Positions 1 through 8,420 of a stretch of DNA of 64,000 bases are shown here, piece by piece; the stretch's first letter is position 1; every line of letters begins with the position of its first letter. Under the pieces are notes generated by a model. The model saw nothing but the letters and a program-made list of their open reading frames with translations, was not told the DNA's origin and searched no databases. The stretch comes from CAZAPG01 sp964486935. Its GTDB lineage: Bacteria > Chloroflexota > Anaerolineae > 4572-78 > J111. The position numbers and the translations under genes are program-made. The DNA lies in NCBI GenBank assembly GCA_964486935.1, contig CAZAPG010000002.1:186001-250000 (forward strand), given 5' to 3'.

Positions 1-956
1 ACAATGGCAATATATTGCCGGTTGTTGTTAAGCCGCAGCCAGACTTCTACAATGGGCAGGGTTTCCGGCACGTAGATAATCTCGCGCAGCGCCTCTTTGG
101 GCTTTTGCTGGTTTTGCAGTCGCAGGCGAAACAGGTCTTTAATGTGAACAAAGCCAACAATATCATCAATACCGGAATCATACAGGGGGATACGCGAGAA
201 GCCGGCCTGGCAGGCAATGTCTATCAAATCGTCAACGGTGCTGTTGATAGAACCGGCCATCAGGCGAGTGCGGGGAACCATCACCTGGCGCGCCACCAGT
301 TCTCGCAGCCGAAAGGCGTTGCGCAGAAGTTGCTGCTCATGTTCGTGCAGCAGGCCACCTTCGTGGCTCTCGCTGACCAAAAGTTCAATTTCCTGGGGAG
401 AGTGCAGGTGAGCGTGCCCGTGGGCGTGGTCTATTTTTAGAAGTTTTAGAACCAGATTACCGCTACCGTTGAGCAGCCAGATAAAGGGCCTGAAAATAAT
501 CAGGCTCCATTTCATTGGCACAAGGGTTGCCAGCGCTAGTTTTTCCGGGTAGAGAATGGCGACCGATTTGGGAAATAGCTCGCCCAAAATCACTTGCAGG
601 GTGGTCAGCAGCACCAGCACAAATGTAACCGAAATAGAGAGGGCGGCCGGCTGGGCCAGGTTGCCCCACGTTTCCAACAGGGGGGCCAGAGCCACCGCGA
701 TGGTGCGCTGTCCATACGCGCCCAAAATTAGCGACGAGAGGGTGATACCCACCTGGCAGGCGGCCACGTATGTGTCCAGCGCTTTGGTATCTTCAACAAT
801 TGGACGCAACGCTCTGGCCAGCCGGTTGCCGTCTTCGGCCAATTGGATAATGCGGGTACGGCGAGAACTAACGGTGGCAAATTCGGCAGCTACGTACAGG
901 GCGTTGAAAAACACCAACAGGGCAACAATAGCTGTTACAATGATTATAGTTGTCAT
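1..956 (-). CDS. CNNM/TlyC (HlyC/CorC) family membrane protein with CBS domains, C-terminus cut by window
   Basis: Only the N-terminal 318 residues lie in the window; the gene runs off the left edge. Translated from the ATG at 956, it opens with a hydrophobic segment (MTTIIIVTAIVALLVFF), followed by the family motif AAEFATVSSRRTRI and the stretch ACQVGITLSSLILG, both typical of the CNNM (DUF21) transmembrane domain. Two further hydrophobic segments follow (about residues 95-160), then an acidic/His-rich linker (DHAHGHAHLHSPQE). The start of a CBS pair follows, with MVPRTRL and DLIDIACQAGFSRIPLYD. Family members are linked to magnesium/divalent-cation efflux or homeostasis; old hemolysin names are historical. 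The HAHGHAHLH stretch could bind metal, but that is inference. The call is firm at family level; the substrate is unknown. Confidence 0.85.
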   Translation of the reverse strand, partial: MTTIIIVTAIVALLVFFNALYVAAEFATVSSRRTRIIQLAEDGNRLARALRPIVEDTKALDTYVAACQVGITLSSLILGAYGQRTIAVALAPLLETWGNLAQPAALSISVTFVLVLLTTLQVILGELFPKSVAILYPEKLALATLVPMKWSLIIFRPFIWLLNGSGNLVLKLLKIDHAHGHAHLHSPQEIELLVSESHEGGLLHEHEQQLLRNAFRLRELVARQVMVPRTRLMAGSINSTVDDLIDIACQAGFSRIPLYDSGIDDIVGFVHIKDLFRLRLQNQQKPKEALREIIYVPETLPIVEVWLRLNNNRQYIAI

Positions 957-1019
957 ATTATTTTGTGCGTGAAGTGCGGCGCGTGATGATTAGTTTGAAA
1001 ACTTTCACGCAGCACAGAA

Positions 1020-2360
1020 TTACTGCATATCCCAAACGCGCTTCCACACCGCCGATGATAGCTGCGCGGCTTTTTGGGCAATGGCGTTTTCATTGAGCGT
1101 TAGCACCTGCCGGTCTTGCATAAGCATTTGCCCGCCACAAATGGTGTGGGTTACGTGGCTGCCATCCATGCCAAAAATAATGTGCCAGGGGTAATTGCCG
1201 TCGGTTAGGGGCGTAAAGGGCGCGTAATCCAGCAGAATGATATCGGCGAATGCGCCGGCGGTTAGCGCGCCCGCCGGTTTGGGAAAGAAGATGGCGGCAA
1301 TGGCGGCATTGTTTTTAAAGGCCATATTTATCAATCTGTCGCCGGGCATTACGCGCGGGTCGTTTTTGCTAACCTTGTGCAGCAGATAGGCGGTGTGAAT
1401 TTCGGTGAACATATTGTTGTAAAAACCGTCGTTGCCCAGCCCTACGGTGATGCCTTTATCGAGCATTTTTTCCACTTCGGCCACGCCTACGGCGTTGTTC
1501 ATATTGCTGCGCGGCTGGTGGCTGATTTTAGTTTTGGTAGCGCGAAAGGCGTCCATCTCGTAAGCGTCAACATGAATGGCGTGGGCCACCAGGGTTTTTG
1601 GACCCAAGATTTCTTTTTTCTCCAGACGCTCGGCCACGCGCAGATTGTACTTTTTTAAACTGTCGGCTTCATCGGCCTTATCCTCGGCCACGTGGATATG
1701 AAAGCCGGTGTCCAGCCCGGCCGCGGCATCTACGCAGGCTTCCAGGGTGGCATCGCTCACCGTAAACGAGGCGTGCAGACCAAACGACGCGCCCAGTTTG
1801 GGGTTGGGCCGGTCGCGCAACCGCTTGATGAAGCGCACGTTTTCGGCAATGCCGGCGGCGGCTCCGTCTGGCCCGTTGCGGTCGGTTACTTCGTAACAGA
1901 GGGCCACCCGCAGCCCGGATTCGGAGGCGGCCTCGGCCAGCGCGTCAAGCGAGCCGTCGATGTGGTTGGGGCTGGCGTGGTGGTCAATGAGCGTGGTGGC
2001 GCCGTGGCGAATGGCATCTACCAGCGAAACCAGCGTGCTGTATTTGCTATCTTCCAGGGTGAGCGCCCGGTCAATTTTCCACCACAACCGCTCTAAAATT
2101 TGCATAAAATTTTCCGGCGGCTCGCCCGGAATAGCCATTCCCCTGGCAAACGCGCCATAAAAATGAGTGTGGGCGCAAATCATCCCCGGCATAATAATTT
2201 TACCGCCGGCATCCAGCGCGCCGGCGTCGGGATATTTGCTTTCCAAATCGGCGGTGCGGCCTACCTCAACAATGGTATCGCCCTGGTAGTAAACCGCGCC
2301 AAAAGGGATAACGCGGTTATCGCCATCAAAAGTTATAACTGTACCGTTTTTTATGAGCAT
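1020..2360 (-). CDS. ssnA: SsnA-type putative aminohydrolase (amidohydrolase superfamily)
   Basis: 446 residues. The start is the ATG at 2360, because GGAGG sits 7 nt before it; an in-frame ATG six bases upstream abuts the ribosome site. The first metal-binding motif is AHTHFYG (His64, His66). It is followed by the SsnA-like stretch LERLWWKIDRAL and by IDHHASP near residue 126. A later His (FHIHVAEDKADEAD) and Asp (GLGNDGF) complete the usual metal-dependent deaminase/chlorohydrolase site. The family includes guanine, cytosine and S-adenosylhomocysteine deaminases; SsnA itself has no settled substrate. In enterobacteria ssnA lies beside selenate/xanthine dehydrogenase-type genes, but no such neighbour is seen here. 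It stands alone between a minus-strand membrane protein and a plus-strand operon. Confidence 0.85.
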   Translation of the reverse strand: MLIKNGTVITFDGDNRVIPFGAVYYQGDTIVEVGRTADLESKYPDAGALDAGGKIIMPGMICAHTHFYGAFARGMAIPGEPPENFMQILERLWWKIDRALTLEDSKYSTLVSLVDAIRHGATTLIDHHASPNHIDGSLDALAEAASESGLRVALCYEVTDRNGPDGAAAGIAENVRFIKRLRDRPNPKLGASFGLHASFTVSDATLEACVDAAAGLDTGFHIHVAEDKADEADSLKKYNLRVAERLEKKEILGPKTLVAHAIHVDAYEMDAFRATKTKISHQPRSNMNNAVGVAEVEKMLDKGITVGLGNDGFYNNMFTEIHTAYLLHKVSKNDPRVMPGDRLINMAFKNNAAIAAIFFPKPAGALTAGAFADIILLDYAPFTPLTDGNYPWHIIFGMDGSHVTHTICGGQMLMQDRQVLTLNENAIAQKAAQLSSAVWKRVWDMQ

Positions 2361-2478
2361 AATCATTCCTCCCTTATCCTTCTTTATTTTAGTCGGGCAG
2401 GATGGTGGGGTCAATTATTAGATGCGTAAGAAACGACTTTTGATATTTCGCGGCTACTCATGCCACTCTGTTTGAGAT

Positions 2479-2488
2479 ATGCTATAAT
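2479..2488 (+). promoter_or_regulatory. Probable extended -10 promoter element
   Basis: TGCTATAAT fits an extended -10 (TGnTATAAT) about 60 bp ahead of the substrate-binding-like gene at 2549. No good -35 hexamer is seen at the usual spacing, which is common for extended -10 promoters. It lies in the divergent gap between ssnA and that gene. Confidence 0.4.
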
Positions 2489-2548
2489 TGGGGTGGCGTT
2501 GGGTCAAATTTAACCTGAGTCACTAAAGCAAACATTAAGGGGTTTAGG

Positions 2549-3535
2549 ATGCAACCAAACAAGGGCCTGTTTTTTACCATTATTGGCGCGGCAATTTTGG
2601 CGGTATTTGGCATGTTGCTGGTCAGAATTTTTTTGCCCGACACCCTCAGCCAGGCTGTTGGGCCAGGCCAGGTGGATATTGAAGTAGTTGTTGCGCCGTC
2701 GATAAGACCCTGGGTAGAAAGCGAGGCCCGCAACTTTACTCAGGCCAATCCCAATATCAGAGTGAAGGTAACAACTGCCGGCAACCTGATTCCAGAGAGT
2801 CAATTTCAACCCACCAATCCTCAAATTCAACCGCCGGCGGCCTGGCTGGCCGAGGCCCAGTTTGTAATTGAGGCGGCTCGCGCCAGGGGTTTGGCCTTTG
2901 ACGATGCCCAATCGGTGGCCAGCATCGGGCTGGCCTGGGGCGCGTTTACCAGCAAGCTGGAGCCGTTTGGCGGCGGCCTGTCGTGGGATGCCATTTACGC
3001 CCAGGCTACCAGCCCCAATGGCATCAAGCTGGTCATCGCCTCGCCTCAAAACTCTGCCGAAGGGATGGCCGCGCTCATATCGGCGGCGGCGGGCCACCAG
3101 GGAACCGGCCAGTTGACCCCCAATGATGTCAGCGCGGCCAACGCCTGGCTAACCGAAACGTTTGGCAACCGCAACACGGTTATTCCGGCTACCCCGGCCA
3201 CCGATTTTGCCACCAAGGGCGTATCTGCCGGGGATGTTGGAATTTTATCGGCGGCTTCCTGGCGGCGAGCCAGGCTGGATGGCCGCAGCGATTTTACGCT
3301 GACCCCCACCCAACCCAATGTCTCGCTGGATTACCCCTTTGCCATTTTTAACGCCAGCCCGCCCCAGGCTCAAGAGGCGGCCCGCGCCTTTCGCAATTTT
3401 TTACTGGCGGCCAATCAGCAAAATACCCTGGTTGAGGTTTATCTTGAGCCTGCCGGGGCTGTTCAAAGCGATGTGCAGGTTGACGGCGCGGCGGTACAAC
3501 GCCTGTCAGATTGGGCCAATCGGGAGTTGCGTTAG
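2549..3535 (+). CDS. Membrane-anchored substrate-binding-like protein (PBP2 fold), unknown ligand
   Basis: 328 residues; AAGGGG lies shortly before the ATG. Residues 8-31 form one hydrophobic helix, read as an uncleaved signal anchor with the rest outside the membrane. The body resembles bacterial solute-binding proteins: it opens with DIEVVVAPSIRPWVESEARNF and TQANPNIRVKVTTAG. Later come LVIASPQNSAEGMAALISAA, the equivalent of the hinge segment in molybdate/phosphate-type binding proteins, and a C-terminal FAIFNASPPQAQEAARAFRNF. No permease or ATPase is adjacent, so it need not serve an ABC importer. The next gene carries the same kind of domain fused to VWA, 165 bp downstream on the same strand; they may work together. 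No specific function can be given. Confidence 0.6.
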   Translation: MQPNKGLFFTIIGAAILAVFGMLLVRIFLPDTLSQAVGPGQVDIEVVVAPSIRPWVESEARNFTQANPNIRVKVTTAGNLIPESQFQPTNPQIQPPAAWLAEAQFVIEAARARGLAFDDAQSVASIGLAWGAFTSKLEPFGGGLSWDAIYAQATSPNGIKLVIASPQNSAEGMAALISAAAGHQGTGQLTPNDVSAANAWLTETFGNRNTVIPATPATDFATKGVSAGDVGILSAASWRRARLDGRSDFTLTPTQPNVSLDYPFAIFNASPPQAQEAARAFRNFLLAANQQNTLVEVYLEPAGAVQSDVQVDGAAVQRLSDWANRELR

Positions 3536-3700
3536 GCGTCAACAACCTGTTTAATGGCGGCCATTGATGGACAATTAAGCGGCAGTGGGTCTATCGTTAA
3601 GATATATTTCAGGCAGGCGTGATACAGTTGTTGGAGTATTGAAAGATATAACCTTTCGCAATCAGTTACCGTTTGCGAATAATCAACCCGGAGGAGTCAT

Positions 3701-5548
3701 ATGTCAAAAAAATCATTACTAATTCTGGTCCCCCTGCTGTTTGCGCTGGCCTGCGCCGGTATTGGAGGCAGTGGCGACAGCGGCGGCATCACCCTGACTG
3801 GCGGCGAAGAGGGAGTGCAGTGCGCCGGCAATGCCGTTGAAATTGAAATTATCTACGCGCCGGAGTCGCAACTTTATCTGGCTGGCGACATGTACGATGC
3901 CATCAACCGTTTTAATCAGGCCTATATTGAAGGGCGTAATCCGTTAACCGGCGAACCGCTGGCTGAAGGGGAGCGCCCTATTTGCGTTAAGGGCGGGCCG
4001 GGGTCGTCGGGTACGGTGGCCCAGGGCATTATCAACGCGCTGATAGCGCCCAACAATGTAAATGTAGCCCGGCCCACCATTTTCTCGCCCTCGGTAAGCC
4101 ACTGGCTGGCGCTGGTTAACTACCAGACCGGACGGCAGGTGTTTGACCTGGCCGACAGCCCGCCCACAGCCCTGGCTCCGGTGGTGATGGCTATTTGGGA
4201 AAGCCGGCTCAACGCCATTCAGGAAAAAAGCGGCCAGCAAGAGATTGGCTGGGAAGAGTTGCTGGCGGTGCTCAACTCGCCCAACGGCTGGGCCGATTAC
4301 AACATCCCTGGCGACCGGACGACGGTGTATTACGGCCACACCGACCCGTTTGTCAGCTCCACCGCCCTCTCAACCCTGATTGCCGAATTCTACGCCAGCG
4401 CCAAGTATAACAGCAATAACCCCGACCTGCGCCGCCTGACCCTGGCCGAAGTGAACGACCCCGGCGTGCAGCAGGGCGTGCGAGATATCGAGGAGTTAAT
4501 CCGCCACTACTCGTCCAGAACCACCGAGTTCAAGGAGTATATTGCCCAGGGGCCAAACTACCTGGATTTTGTGGCGCTGGAAGAGAACGATTTAATCTTT
4601 ATCAATCAGGGTAAAACGCAGTACCAGCCGCCGGAAAAACTGGTGGCGCTCTATCCTAAAGAAGGCACCTTCTGGCACGAGCACCCGTTTGCCATTCCCC
4701 AAACCGATTGGGTAACGGACGAGCAGCAAGAAGCGGCCCGCGTCTTCACCGAATATATTCGCAGCGAAGAGGTGCAGCGCAAGGTGCTGGAAAGCGGTTT
4801 TCGACCGGTCAACCCGAATGTGCCGGTGGGCTATCCCGTCGCCCCGGAGTTGGGGGTAGACCCCAACCAGCCGCGCACCATTTTGGAAGTGCCCGACCCG
4901 GAGGTGGTGGCGGCGGTGCAGTCGAGCTGGCAATTTGTCAAAAAGCAGGCCGACGTGTTGCTGGTCATTGATACCTCCGGCTCGATGGAGGGGGACAAGA
5001 TGAATCAGGCCAAAACTGCGGCCATTGCCTTTTTAGATAACATGCCCGCGCAAAACCGGGTGGGCCTGGTAACGTTTGATAGCGAGCCGAAAGTGTACGA
5101 CTTTGAAACCGGCCAGATGCTCTATCTGGATGCCAGCACCAAAAATACGGTCGAGGCGATGGTTTCATTTGAAGGGGGGCAGGTTAAAGTTCGTGACCAG
5201 ATTAGCAATCTGGAAGCCGGAGGAGACACCTCGCTCTATGACGCCATTTTGCAATCCATTGAACTGCTCCAACTGAGCCGGGGCGATAATGATGACCGGA
5301 TTCAGTCGATTGTGGTGTTGAGCGACGGCCAGGATACCAGCAGCCTTACCGCCCTGCAGGCGGTGGTTGAGCAGATTTCGGCCAGCCGGCAAGACCGCAA
5401 CCCGGTTATTGTGGTGCCCGTAGCCTACGGCGGCGACGCCGACATCAACGCCCTCAACAGTATTGCCCGCGCCAGCGCCACCCGCGTTCAATCCGGCAAC
5501 CCGGAAGACATCCAGCAGGTGCTGGAAATTATCAGTAGTTACTTCTAA
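3701..5548 (+). CDS. Lipoprotein with substrate-binding-like domain fused to a von Willebrand factor A domain
   Basis: 615 residues with a strong GGAGGAG just before the ATG. The N-terminus is a lipoprotein signal: KKSLLILVPLLFALAC with the modified cysteine at 18. Residues about 40-410 look like a solute-binding protein (GPGSSGTVAQGI, SPSVSHWLALVN, HEHPFAIPQTDWV). Residues about 415-615 are a VWA domain with an intact MIDAS motif, DTSGS at 424-428. A threonine in EAGGDTSLYDAI and the aspartate in VVLSDGQDTS complete it. VWA domains bind proteins through a metal ion, so this is probably an extracytoplasmic adhesion or assembly factor rather than a transporter part. The hairpin just downstream probably ends the transcript. 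Function beyond domain content is unknown. Confidence 0.75.
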   Translation: MSKKSLLILVPLLFALACAGIGGSGDSGGITLTGGEEGVQCAGNAVEIEIIYAPESQLYLAGDMYDAINRFNQAYIEGRNPLTGEPLAEGERPICVKGGPGSSGTVAQGIINALIAPNNVNVARPTIFSPSVSHWLALVNYQTGRQVFDLADSPPTALAPVVMAIWESRLNAIQEKSGQQEIGWEELLAVLNSPNGWADYNIPGDRTTVYYGHTDPFVSSTALSTLIAEFYASAKYNSNNPDLRRLTLAEVNDPGVQQGVRDIEELIRHYSSRTTEFKEYIAQGPNYLDFVALEENDLIFINQGKTQYQPPEKLVALYPKEGTFWHEHPFAIPQTDWVTDEQQEAARVFTEYIRSEEVQRKVLESGFRPVNPNVPVGYPVAPELGVDPNQPRTILEVPDPEVVAAVQSSWQFVKKQADVLLVIDTSGSMEGDKMNQAKTAAIAFLDNMPAQNRVGLVTFDSEPKVYDFETGQMLYLDASTKNTVEAMVSFEGGQVKVRDQISNLEAGGDTSLYDAILQSIELLQLSRGDNDDRIQSIVVLSDGQDTSSLTALQAVVEQISASRQDRNPVIVVPVAYGGDADINALNSIARASATRVQSGNPEDIQQVLEIISSYF

Positions 5549-5610
5549 AAGATTAATCGCCTTGGGGATCAATTTTGGTATCATCTCAATAATTCGGGGA
5601 GCAACCTGCC

Positions 5611-5643
5611 AGACCTCAGAGGTTCTTAAAACCTCTGAGGTCT
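5611..5643 (+). terminator. Perfect 14-bp inverted repeat, likely terminator
   Basis: Arms agacctcagaggtt (5611-5624) and aacctctgaggtct (5630-5643) are exact complements around a 5-nt loop. It lies 63 bp after the VWA gene. The T-tract is short, so it could instead be a REP-like stem. Confidence 0.55.
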
Positions 5644-5650
5644 TTACCCC

Positions 5651-5723
5651 GCAAAATTGAGAAGTTACCAATTTTGCAACTCTAACACTGCTTTAATATT
5701 TATCAAACATTTTTCTAACACTG
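5651..5723 (+). promoter_or_regulatory. hsp20 upstream region: inverted repeat plus two direct repeats TCTAACACTG
   Basis: An inverted repeat gcaaaattg/caattttgc spans 5651-5677. The decamer TCTAACACTG occurs exactly twice, at 5681-5690 and 5714-5723, 33 bp (about three helical turns) apart. Both precede a possible -10 (TATAAA, 5733-5738) and the hsp20 ribosome site. The spacing suggests a binding site for a regulator on one DNA face. It is not a CIRCE element. Confidence 0.35.
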
Positions 5724-5787
5724 GTCTACTACTATAAAGGGTGAAATTTGGTGATTGTACAAACCTGTAGCAAGGAGGTATGATGCA

Positions 5788-6243
5788 ATGGCTACCAGAG
5801 CTTTAGCGCCTTTTTACAGTTTACAACGCAATATAGACCGAATGTTTGATGACTTCTTTAACGAATTTGGCAACTTTGGTTTGAGCCGATTTGATGGCGA
5901 CCGCTCTTTTGGGGCCTTTATGCCAACGGTTGACGTGAGCGAAACCGACGCCGAAATCAAAGTAACGGCTGAATTACCCGGCCTGGACGAGAAAGATATC
6001 GACGTTTCGCTGGCGCACAATATTCTGACCATTAGCGGCGAGAAAAAGGCCGAGAAAGAGCAAAAGGGCGAAAATTACCACCGCATCGAGCGCTCCTACG
6101 GCTCGTTTAGCCGCAGCGTTACCCTGCCCGGCGAAGTTGACGCCAACAAGGTTGACGCAAAGTTTAAGAACGGGGTGCTGACCATTACCATGCCCAAAAC
6201 CGCCCAGGCTCAAGCCAAACGAATTACAGTGAAAGCCAGCTAA
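5788..6243 (+). CDS. Small heat shock protein, Hsp20/alpha-crystallin family
   Basis: 151 residues. The ATG at 5788 is chosen because GGAGG (5774-5778) lies 9 nt upstream and the protein then begins MATRALAPFYSLQRNIDRMF, a usual Hsp20 N-terminus. The alpha-crystallin domain covers about residues 45-140: PTVDVSETDAEIKVTAELPG, then HNILTISGEKK, YGSFSRSVTLPGEVD and the closing FKNGVLTITMPK. It is an ATP-independent holdase that binds unfolding proteins in the cytoplasm. It is monocistronic: a perfect terminator follows, and repeats in front may serve stress control. Confidence 0.95.
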   Translation: MATRALAPFYSLQRNIDRMFDDFFNEFGNFGLSRFDGDRSFGAFMPTVDVSETDAEIKVTAELPGLDEKDIDVSLAHNILTISGEKKAEKEQKGENYHRIERSYGSFSRSVTLPGEVDANKVDAKFKNGVLTITMPKTAQAQAKRITVKAS

Positions 6244-6269
6244 AGCAATTTGGTTCTCGTAAATAATCC

Positions 6270-6306
6270 AAAAGAGTCTGCCCGGCCTAAGCGGGCAGAC
6301 TCTTTT
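6270..6306 (+). terminator. Intrinsic terminator of hsp20
   Basis: Exact 15-bp arms (6270-6284 and 6292-6306) around a 7-nt loop, GC-rich at the top and followed by T-rich sequence, 26 bp after the hsp20 stop. The A/T ends make it usable in both directions. Confidence 0.9.
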
Positions 6307-6401
6307 TATTGCGAGTCAACCAATATCGTATTCCTGAGCGGCTCAAAAGCCAACATTGCCGGCAGTCGGCGGGTAAAATTTGCCAAGGCTATGCATAATA
6401 T

Positions 6402-6424
6402 TGATAATATTCTTGATATTATCA
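6402..6424. promoter_or_regulatory. AT-rich palindrome upstream of obg
   Basis: TGATAATAT and ATATTATCA form exact 9-bp arms around a 5-nt spacer, 20 bp before the obg start. It could be an operator or an mRNA hairpin in the 5' UTR. No matching regulator is known to me. Confidence 0.35.
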
Positions 6425-6443
6425 GCTATAAGGTTTATTACAA

Positions 6444-7709
6444 ATGTTATTTGACGAAGCCAAAATTTATGTAAAAGGCGGAGATGGCGGCGATGGGGCC
6501 GTGGCCTTTCGCCGGGAAAAATTTGTGCCGCGTGGCGGCCCGGCTGGAGGAACCGGCGGCAAAGGCGGCGATGTGATTTTTGAGGTTGACCCCCAACTCA
6601 ACACCCTTATTCACTTCAAAAACCGTAGCCACTTCAAAGCCGAACGCGGCGGCCACGGCGGCGGCAAAAACCAAACCGGCGCCGACGGCAATGACACCAT
6701 CGTTTCTGTACCGCCCGGCACCGTGGTTAGAGATGCCGAAACAGGCTACCTGCTGGCCGACCTGGTTGAGCCGGAGCAGCGCGCCGTAATTGCTCGTGGC
6801 GGTCGCGGCGGGCGGGGTAACACCTCCTTTAAAAGTTCAACCAACCAGGCCCCCAAAATTGCCGAAAAGGGATTGCCCGGCGAGGAGCGCTGGGTAACGC
6901 TGGAGTTAAAACTCATTGCCGACGTGGGGCTGGTAGGCGTGCCCAATGCCGGCAAAAGCACCTTTTTGTCTGTGGTGAGCGCCGCCCGGCCCAAAATTGC
7001 CGATTACCCCTTTACCACCCTTCAGCCCAACCTGGGGGTGGTTACGCTGGACCACCGCGACCTGGTTATGGCCGATATCCCCGGCCTCATCGAAGGCGCG
7101 CACGAAGGGGCCGGCTTGGGCTACCAGTTTTTGCGACACATCGAGCGCTGTCGCCTGCTGATTCACCTGCTCAACGGCGCATCGCCCAACCCGCTGTCTG
7201 ACTTTGACCAAATTAACCAGGAACTGTCTCTCTTTAGCCAAAAACTGGCCCAAAAGCCGCAACTTGTCGTGCTCAACAAAATAGACCTGCCCCAGGCTCA
7301 GGATCATTGGCCCGCCATCAAAGCGCGCGTCGAAGCAATGGAATTGCCCGCCTATCAAATCTCGGCGGTTACGCAGCAGGGCGTTAAAAACCTGATTGCC
7401 AAAGTATTTGAAGCGCTGGACCAGTTGCCGCCGGAACCGCTCGCGGAAGAAGAAGTGCCCACCTTTACCCTGGCAGACGACGCCGGCTTTTTTGAAATAG
7501 AAAAACTTCCCGACGGCGCCGGCTGGCAAGTAACCGGCGCCAAAATTCAACAACTTGCCCGTCAAACCTACTGGGATGTTGAGGAAGCCGCCATGCGCGC
7601 TCACCAAATTTTAGAAAGAATGGGGGTCAACCAGGCCCTGCGCGAGGCCGGCGTTGAGCCGGGCGACACGGTTTATCTGCACGATGTTGAACTGGAATGG
7701 CTCTGGTAG
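6444..7709 (+). CDS. obg: GTPase Obg (CgtA)
   Basis: 421 residues. The N-terminal Obg fold (about 1-158) is glycine-rich, with GGDGGDGAVAFRREKFVPRG and GGRGGRGNTSFKSSTNQAP. The G domain follows, with G1 GVPNAGKST near 167, switch region DYPFTTLQPNLGVV, G3 DIPGLIEGAHEGAGLG and G4 NKIDLP. The C-terminal OCT domain runs from about 350 to the end (FEIEKLPDGAGWQV, closing GDTVYLHDVELEWLW), so this is the long, three-domain form. Obg binds the 50S ribosome and acts in its assembly and in growth control. nadD starts 13 bp downstream, so the two are cotranscribed, as in many bacteria. Confidence 0.97.
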   Translation: MLFDEAKIYVKGGDGGDGAVAFRREKFVPRGGPAGGTGGKGGDVIFEVDPQLNTLIHFKNRSHFKAERGGHGGGKNQTGADGNDTIVSVPPGTVVRDAETGYLLADLVEPEQRAVIARGGRGGRGNTSFKSSTNQAPKIAEKGLPGEERWVTLELKLIADVGLVGVPNAGKSTFLSVVSAARPKIADYPFTTLQPNLGVVTLDHRDLVMADIPGLIEGAHEGAGLGYQFLRHIERCRLLIHLLNGASPNPLSDFDQINQELSLFSQKLAQKPQLVVLNKIDLPQAQDHWPAIKARVEAMELPAYQISAVTQQGVKNLIAKVFEALDQLPPEPLAEEEVPTFTLADDAGFFEIEKLPDGAGWQVTGAKIQQLARQTYWDVEEAAMRAHQILERMGVNQALREAGVEPGDTVYLHDVELEWLW

Positions 7710-7722
7710 CTCAATTTAGAAT

Positions 7723-8328
7723 ATGAGACTCGGAATACTTGGCGGAACGTTTGACCCCATCCACTATGGACACCTGCTCACCGCAGAATTGGCCCGCGAA
7801 ACGCTGAAGCTGGCGCAGGTTCTCTTTTTGCCTGCCGGCGACCCGCCCCACAAACAAGGGTTTAAAATAACCGTTGCCCAACATCGACGCCTGATGGTTA
7901 ACCTGGCTATCAGCAATAACCGTTATTTTGAACTGTGCCCTGTTGATTTGGAACGCTCCGGCCCCAATTACACCGTCGAGACCGTGCCACTCATTCGCAG
8001 CCAATATGGGGTGTCTGCCGATAAGTGCTTTTTTATCATCGGCAGCGACTCGCTGGCCGATTTGCCGGAGTGGCGCAACCCTGAGCGGTTAATTCAACTT
8101 TGCCGGCTGGCGGTGGCCCACCGGCCCGGCTACCGGCCCGACCTGAGCCGGCTTGAAACCATCATCCCCGGTTTGGGCAACCGCCTGGATTGGGTGGAAA
8201 TTCCGGAGGTTGGCTTTGCCGGCAGCCAAATTAGAGAACGCCTTCGGGCCGGGCAATCTATTCGCTACCAGACGCCGGATAACGTGATTGAGTATATTGC
8301 CCAACACCGCCTTTATCAAAAACTTTGA
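7723..8328 (+). CDS. nadD: Nicotinate-nucleotide adenylyltransferase NadD
   Basis: 201 residues, usual length. The nucleotidyltransferase signature GGTFDPIHYGHL is at residues 6-17, with HYGH the ATP-binding HxGH. Later family stretches are DPPHK, SGPNYTVETV, FFIIGSDSLADLPEW and the C-terminal GSQIRERLRAGQSIRY. The enzyme joins ATP and nicotinate mononucleotide to form deamido-NAD in the cytoplasm, the step before NAD synthetase. It lies directly behind obg and ends at a strong hairpin. Confidence 0.95.
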   Translation: MRLGILGGTFDPIHYGHLLTAELARETLKLAQVLFLPAGDPPHKQGFKITVAQHRRLMVNLAISNNRYFELCPVDLERSGPNYTVETVPLIRSQYGVSADKCFFIIGSDSLADLPEWRNPERLIQLCRLAVAHRPGYRPDLSRLETIIPGLGNRLDWVEIPEVGFAGSQIRERLRAGQSIRYQTPDNVIEYIAQHRLYQKL

Positions 8329-8348
8329 ACCAGCGGCATTCATAAAAA

Positions 8349-8397
8349 AAGCCGGTAAAGAATGCGTGGCCGAAACCAGGCTATTCTTTACCGGCTT
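8349..8397 (-). terminator. Shared terminator between nadD and the ferritin-like gene
   Basis: Exact 15-bp arms aagccggtaaagaat (8349-8363) and attctttaccggctt (8383-8397) with a 19-nt loop. Read on the minus strand, the stem is followed by seven Ts, so it mainly terminates the ferritin-like gene. It can also stop nadD transcripts. Confidence 0.85.
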
Positions 8398-8420
8398 ACT
8401 GTTTGGGTGGGGCAACAGGG

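Noticed and set aside
15..440. Plus-strand reading frame of 141 codons
   Set aside because: It is antisense to the CNNM-family gene, whose minus-strand translation shows clear family motifs.
2482..3318. Minus-strand long frames opposite the substrate-binding-like gene
   Set aside because: GC-rich third positions of the plus-strand gene create open antisense frames; none shows a motif or ribosome site.
6250..6474. Plus-strand frame of 74 codons between hsp20 and obg
   Set aside because: It runs through the hsp20 terminator and into obg, has no ribosome site and no recognisable content.
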